DNA from: Actinobacteria bacterium UBA3012
GTDB lineage: Bacteria > Actinomycetota > Actinomycetes > Nanopelagicales > Nanopelagicaceae
Direction of reading: 5' to 3'
DNA length: 9,195 nucleotides
Assembly (NCBI GenBank): GCA_002346305.1
Contig: DDZI01000085.1
Location: 15,391 to 24,585 of the forward strand
Positions 5,514 to 9,195 of the stretch are shown here, piece by piece (positions within the stretch are counted from its first letter, which is position 1; each line of letters begins with the position of its first letter). Under the pieces are notes generated by a model that made no database searches, was not told the origin of the DNA, and saw only the letters and a list, made by a program, of their open reading frames with translations. The position numbers were made by a program, and so were the translations under genes.

Positions 5514-7734
5514 TGATGCGCTTTTAAATATTTCAATCTCAAGTCGAGGTTCTTTAGCGCTGGCTGCGGTAGGTGGATATGGGCGGGGAGAGTTATCACC
5601 TGGCTCAGATTTAGATTTACTCTTTTTGCATAATGGAAATATTCCTGAAGCAGATTTAACTAAAGCAGTTGAGAAAATTCTTTACCCTCTTTGGGATAGC
5701 GGTTATTCAGTAGATCATTCTGTGCGAACCAGAAGTGAAGTTAAAGAAATAGCAGATACCGACGGACGTGTGGCTCTGGGTTTGTTAGATATTCGCTGGG
5801 TAGCAGGAAATCGTGATTTAGTGGATACAGTTGAAAGTGTTGCCTTAATGGATTGGCGAAAGAATGGCGCACGTTGGATTAATGAATTAAGAAAATACTC
5901 GCAAGAGCGCTCGCGAAGATCGGGCGAACTTGCTTATCTTCTAGAACCAGATTTGAAGGAATCGCGCGGTGGCTTGCGGGACATCACCGCTTTACGTGGA
6001 ATTGCAAAGACTGATTTTGTTACTGTGGAATTAGATCGAATCGCCAAAGCAGAATCAACATTAAGTAACGCTAGAGAGGCATTGCATTCAATTACCGGAA
6101 AGAGCAGCGACCGATTAAGTTTTTTTGAGCAAGATAAAGTTGCTGAATTGCTCGGGTATAAAGATGCTGATGAATTAATGCTGAATATTGCTCAATCAGC
6201 TAGAACTGTTGATTACCTATCAGAAACTGTATTCCATCGTTTTGATCAATACCGTCCTGCGGCAAAACTTTTTTCATTCAAGGGCAGGGGATCCAACGAT
6301 GAAAATGTAACAGAGATCGCAAAAGGCGTTGGGATTTATCGAGGCGAAGTAGTTATTACCGGCGATTTAGAAATAGATCCATTAATTCTCCTACGTGCAG
6401 CAGCTTCGGCTGCCCAAAGAGGAGTACCACTTTCAATTGATAGTTGTAAATTGGCTAAAGAAAAGTTGAACTCTTTTCCAGAGCCATGGCCACGCGAAGC
6501 ACGTGAGGATTTTGTAGCTCTTCTTGGAGCGGGAAACGCGATGGCGCAAGTTTGGGAAGCGCTAGATCAAGCAGAACTCACGCAGATTTTAATCCCAGAG
6601 TGGAATCGAATCAGATCTTTACCACAGCGAAATGCTCTGCATAGACATACAGTAGATCGACATATGGTTGAAACGGCTTTACATGCAAGTCTTTTGACTA
6701 GACAAGTTCATCGACCAGATTTGTTATTAGTTTCAGCGCTTTTGCATGACATGGGGAAAGGTTTGCCAGGTGATCACAGCATTATCGGCGCAGAAATTAT
6801 TAAACCAATTTTGCAACGCATGGGATTTTCAGAAAACGACGTATCTATTGTTGAAACTTTGGTTATGCATCACTTATTACTTGCAACAGTGGCTACCCGC
6901 CGGGATCTAGATGACCCAACCGCGATTAACTCTGTCTGTGAATTGATCAGTGATCCACTGACCATCGAACTCTTACACGCACTAAGTATTTCTGATGGCC
7001 AAGCAACCGGAAATACCGCTTGGAGCAATTGGAAAGCATCATTGGTTGCAGATCTAGTGAATCGGGTCAAAAAACAAATCTCAGGAGTTGGACTTCCGCC
7101 ACAGCCAGAGTTTTCTGAGAGTGAAAAAGACTTGGCTAAGTCGGGCGAGATACATCTTTCACTTATCAAGCGCGATGAGATCACCGAACTATTAATCATT
7201 GCGCCAGATCGACCAGGGTTGTTATCAATTGTCGCTGGATTCTTAACGATTAGCAGATTAAATGTTCGATCTGCAAGAACTCGCACCTTTGCAAATTCTG
7301 CAGTTATGCGGTGGTTGGTGTTACCTGATGTTTATGCACCTGATATTTCAGAGAGCGCACTAAAGCAATCATTAATACAAACTTTAAATGGGGAACTAGA
7401 CATTGCTGAAAAGATGAAAGAACGTGCATCAAGTTATAGGTCAGCTTCACCGATACCGGTACCACCGCCGATTGTGGAAGTGATTCATGATGGTGCGACA
7501 GAGGCAACCGTTTTGGATGTGAGATCACATGATCAAATGGGATTGTTATATCTGCTTGGTAAAGCGGTCACCGAAGCTGGGGTAGATGTCCGGGCAGCGA
7601 TAGTTTCTACTCTAGGCGCGGAAGCCTGTGATTCACTTTATATAACCGAAGTTGATGGCCGGCCATTGGACCCGAAGCGGGCTTTAGCGGTTGCGCAAAG
7701 TATTGAGCAGCAGTTGCGCGCTAATAAAATCTAA
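5449..7734 (+). CDS. glnD: PII nucleotidyltransferase/nucleotidyl-removing enzyme GlnD
   Basis: GlnD is a bifunctional sensor that adds a nucleotide to the PII T-loop tyrosine when glutamine is low and removes it when glutamine is high. The 761 residues hold an N-terminal nucleotidyltransferase domain with GGYGRGELSPGSDLD (42-56; metal-binding D54 and D56), and the GlnD-specific LLEPDLKESRGGLRDI (164-179). A central HD phosphohydrolase domain follows (HRHTVDRH 398-405, LLHDMGKG 431-438, GDHS 441-444, MHH 473-475). Two C-terminal ACT domains complete it (starting near LLIIAPDRPGLLSIVAG, 581-597, and VLDVRSHDQMGLLYLL, 688-703) and would bind glutamine. Actinobacterial homologues act as adenylyltransferases; specificity here is not readable. 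The start is fixed: a TGA at 5434 is in frame upstream, and no ATG, GTG or TTG codon occurs in frame between 5449 and the catalytic motif. The N-terminus is shorter than in proteobacterial GlnD. The start codon lies in a hairpin arm. Confidence 0.96.
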   Translation: MGTRERRGRSYSADAHLASLFNDALLNISISSRGSLALAAVGGYGRGELSPGSDLDLLFLHNGNIPEADLTKAVEKILYPLWDSGYSVDHSVRTRSEVKEIADTDGRVALGLLDIRWVAGNRDLVDTVESVALMDWRKNGARWINELRKYSQERSRRSGELAYLLEPDLKESRGGLRDITALRGIAKTDFVTVELDRIAKAESTLSNAREALHSITGKSSDRLSFFEQDKVAELLGYKDADELMLNIAQSARTVDYLSETVFHRFDQYRPAAKLFSFKGRGSNDENVTEIAKGVGIYRGEVVITGDLEIDPLILLRAAASAAQRGVPLSIDSCKLAKEKLNSFPEPWPREAREDFVALLGAGNAMAQVWEALDQAELTQILIPEWNRIRSLPQRNALHRHTVDRHMVETALHASLLTRQVHRPDLLLVSALLHDMGKGLPGDHSIIGAEIIKPILQRMGFSENDVSIVETLVMHHLLLATVATRRDLDDPTAINSVCELISDPLTIELLHALSISDGQATGNTAWSNWKASLVADLVNRVKKQISGVGLPPQPEFSESEKDLAKSGEIHLSLIKRDEITELLIIAPDRPGLLSIVAGFLTISRLNVRSARTRTFANSAVMRWLVLPDVYAPDISESALKQSLIQTLNGELDIAEKMKERASSYRSASPIPVPPPIVEVIHDGATEATVLDVRSHDQMGLLYLLGKAVTEAGVDVRAAIVSTLGAEACDSLYITEVDGRPLDPKRALAVAQSIEQQLRANKI

Positions 7735-7745
7735 TTTGATCTAAT

Positions 7746-7749
7746 AGGA
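7746..7749 (+). promoter_or_regulatory. Ribosome binding site of ffh
   Basis: AGGA lies 7 nt before the ATG at 7757, in the 22-nt gap after glnD. A TAG in the ffh frame at 7745-7747 rules out a longer start. No separate promoter is evident, so ffh may be read from glnD or from a promoter inside it. Confidence 0.6.
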
Positions 7750-7756
7750 TCTAGCC

Positions 7757-9195
7757 ATGTTTGATTCGCTCAGCAACCGACTTACTAAGACTTTTACCGG
7801 ACTTCGTAATCGTGGCCGAATTAACCCAGTAGATATCGAAGAAACCTGCGAAGAGATTCGCGTTGCACTGCTTGAAGCTGATGTGGCTGGCTCCGTTGTC
7901 TCATTACTTGTAGAAAAAGTGCGAACGCGATCACTTGAGCAGATATCACTAGATAAAAAAGGTATAAATCCTGGGCAGCAGATAATTTCAATTGTTCACG
8001 AGGAGCTAGTCTCGATTCTTGGTGGAAGTGCACGCAGATTACGTTATGCGAAAGTTGCGCCAACGGTAATTATGCTGGCTGGATTGCAAGGTTCGGGAAA
8101 AACTACTTTGGCTGGAAAATTAGCCGCATACCTAAAGAGTGAAGGAAACACTCCAGTACTTGTGGCCTGCGATTTACAAAGACCTAATGCGGTAGATCAA
8201 TTGCAGGTTGTTGGAAACTCCGTTGGAGTTCCGGTCTTTGCTCCAGAACCCGGAAACGGTGTTGGAGATCCAGTAAAAGTTGCAAAAGCTGGAATTGAAT
8301 TTGCGAAACAAAAAGTACACAACTTTGTAATTGTCGATACCGCTGGACGACTTGGTGTTGATAAAGAGTTGATGGAACAAGCAAAAAATATTCGAGATGC
8401 GATTTCACCTAACGAAGTACTTTTCGTTGTGGATGCAATGATTGGCCAAGATGCAGTAATTACTGCACAAGCCTTTCTTGATGGCGTGGGTTTCGATGGA
8501 ATCGTGCTCACCAAGATGGACGGAGATGCCAGAGGTGGTGCTGCACTTTCAATAGCATCAGTTACAGGCAGACCGGTGATGTTTTTATCTACTGGTGAAA
8601 AAAGTAGTGAGTTTGAGCCATTCCATCCAGATCGAATGGCAAATCGCATTTTGGGTATGGGCGATGTTGCAACTCTTGCGGAGCAAGCCAAGAAAGCACT
8701 TGATGGACTCGATGGAGATAGCGCACAAAAGCTTGAAGCTAAATTTGTGTCCGGTGAGAAATTTACATTTGATGATTTTCTCGAGCAATTACAGGCCATG
8801 AAAAAAATGGGCTCAATGTCTAAAATTTTAGGAATGCTCCCCGGTGCACAAAGTGCTGCCATGAAAAAACAAATTGCTACAATTGATGAGAATGAGCTCA
8901 CTCGTGCAGAGGCGATAATTCATTCGATGACACCAACTGAACGCCAAGAACCCAAAATTATTAATGGATCAAGACGGGCTCGAATTGCCCGAGGTAGCGG
9001 CACGGAAGTTTTTCAGGTCAACAATGTCTTAGATCGATTTACCGCCGCCCAAAAAGCGATGAAGCAGATGCGCAATCAGCCAGGTTCGGGAGGAGCGGCA
9101 AATCTGCCGCCTGCAATGGGCGGGATAGGTGCAATGCCCGCTCAAAAGGTTGCCCCACCACCCAAGCGTTCCAAATCTGGCAATCCCGCTAAAAG
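7757..9195 (+). CDS. ffh: Signal recognition particle GTPase Ffh (SRP54), 3'-truncated by window edge
   Basis: Ffh is the protein subunit of the bacterial signal recognition particle; with the SRP RNA it binds hydrophobic signal sequences on ribosomes and docks on FtsY. 479 residues are visible with no stop before the window ends. Actinobacterial homologues are about 510-525, so only a short tail is likely missing. N domain: ALLEADV (38-44). G domain: P-loop GLQGSGKT (109-116), CDLQRPNAVDQL (actinobacterial form of the DxxRP motif), DTAGR (194-198), TKMDGDARGG (252-261), then the FEPFHPDRMANRILGMGD linker. Methionine-rich M domain from about 336: FDDFLEQLQAMKKMGSMSKI, LGMLPG (358-363), and the RNA-binding INGSRRARIARGSG (402-415). 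From about 440 the tail is Gly/Pro/Ala-rich with basic residues, typical of actinobacterial Ffh. All GTPase motifs are intact. Together with ftsY it flanks the nitrogen operon. Confidence 0.97.
   Translation, partial: MFDSLSNRLTKTFTGLRNRGRINPVDIEETCEEIRVALLEADVAGSVVSLLVEKVRTRSLEQISLDKKGINPGQQIISIVHEELVSILGGSARRLRYAKVAPTVIMLAGLQGSGKTTLAGKLAAYLKSEGNTPVLVACDLQRPNAVDQLQVVGNSVGVPVFAPEPGNGVGDPVKVAKAGIEFAKQKVHNFVIVDTAGRLGVDKELMEQAKNIRDAISPNEVLFVVDAMIGQDAVITAQAFLDGVGFDGIVLTKMDGDARGGAALSIASVTGRPVMFLSTGEKSSEFEPFHPDRMANRILGMGDVATLAEQAKKALDGLDGDSAQKLEAKFVSGEKFTFDDFLEQLQAMKKMGSMSKILGMLPGAQSAAMKKQIATIDENELTRAEAIIHSMTPTERQEPKIINGSRRARIARGSGTEVFQVNNVLDRFTAAQKAMKQMRNQPGSGGAANLPPAMGGIGAMPAQKVAPPPKRSKSGNPAK

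Noticed and set aside
7738..7754. GATCTA direct repeats in the glnD-ffh gap
   Set aside because: Two short copies in a 22-nt AT-rich spacer; too short to support a function.
8595..8801. 68-codon + strand open frame inside ffh
   Set aside because: It is out of frame within the Ffh G/M domain coding sequence, with no ribosome site and no recognisable motif.
8197..8901. Long open frame on the - strand (234 codons) opposite ffh, and similar - strand frames opposite smc, ftsY, amt and glnD
   Set aside because: Each lies wholly inside a well-supported + strand gene with intact family motifs. The translations are Ser/Ala/Pro-rich, as expected of antisense shadows, and have no recognisable domains.
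1..9195. CRISPR arrays, insertion sequences, tRNA/rRNA genes, phage or defence genes
   Set aside because: None seen: no spaced repeats, no transposase motifs, and the window is filled by six housekeeping genes.

Overview
The window is a core-genome stretch from a member of the Actinobacteria (Actinomycetota). All six genes lie on the + strand in the order smc - ftsY - amt - glnK - glnD - ffh. To my knowledge this arrangement is shared with Streptomyces and Mycobacterium. Protein details agree, such as the CDLQRPNAV stretch of Ffh and a Pro/Gly/Ala-rich Ffh tail. The base composition is AT-leaning by eye (not computed), intergenic gaps are tiny and FtsY is reduced to its core. That points to a streamlined, low-GC actinobacterium such as the freshwater acI/Nanopelagicales group. 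The lineage is inference from style and gene order, not a database match.

Layout: 1-2769 is the 3' three-quarters of smc (chromosome condensin), cut by the left edge. 2773-3612 is a short ftsY (SRP receptor) starting 3 nt after the smc stop in the same frame. 3613-3786 is the only sizeable non-coding gap and holds a candidate GlnR-type operator and the amt leader. 3787-7734 is a nitrogen operon: amt (ammonium channel), glnK (PII signal protein, 1-nt overlap) and glnD (PII-modifying enzyme, 22 nt on). 7757-9195 is ffh (SRP54 GTPase), cut by the right edge shortly before its expected end.

How the genes work together: Amt admits ammonium, GlnK blocks or frees Amt and reports nitrogen state, and GlnD modifies and de-modifies GlnK at its T-loop tyrosine. 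On either side lie the two partner GTPases of co-translational membrane targeting, FtsY and Ffh, which would insert Amt among other proteins.

No undescribed gene system is visible; the genes are all recognisable families. The most notable unexplained signal is at the glnK/glnD junction. A perfect 13-bp inverted repeat straddles the glnD start codon, encloses a second 7-bp hairpin and is followed by a T-rich tract. The end of glnK carries a 9-nt segment that could pair with the inner hairpin instead. This resembles an attenuator or translational switch controlling how much GlnD is made relative to GlnK.
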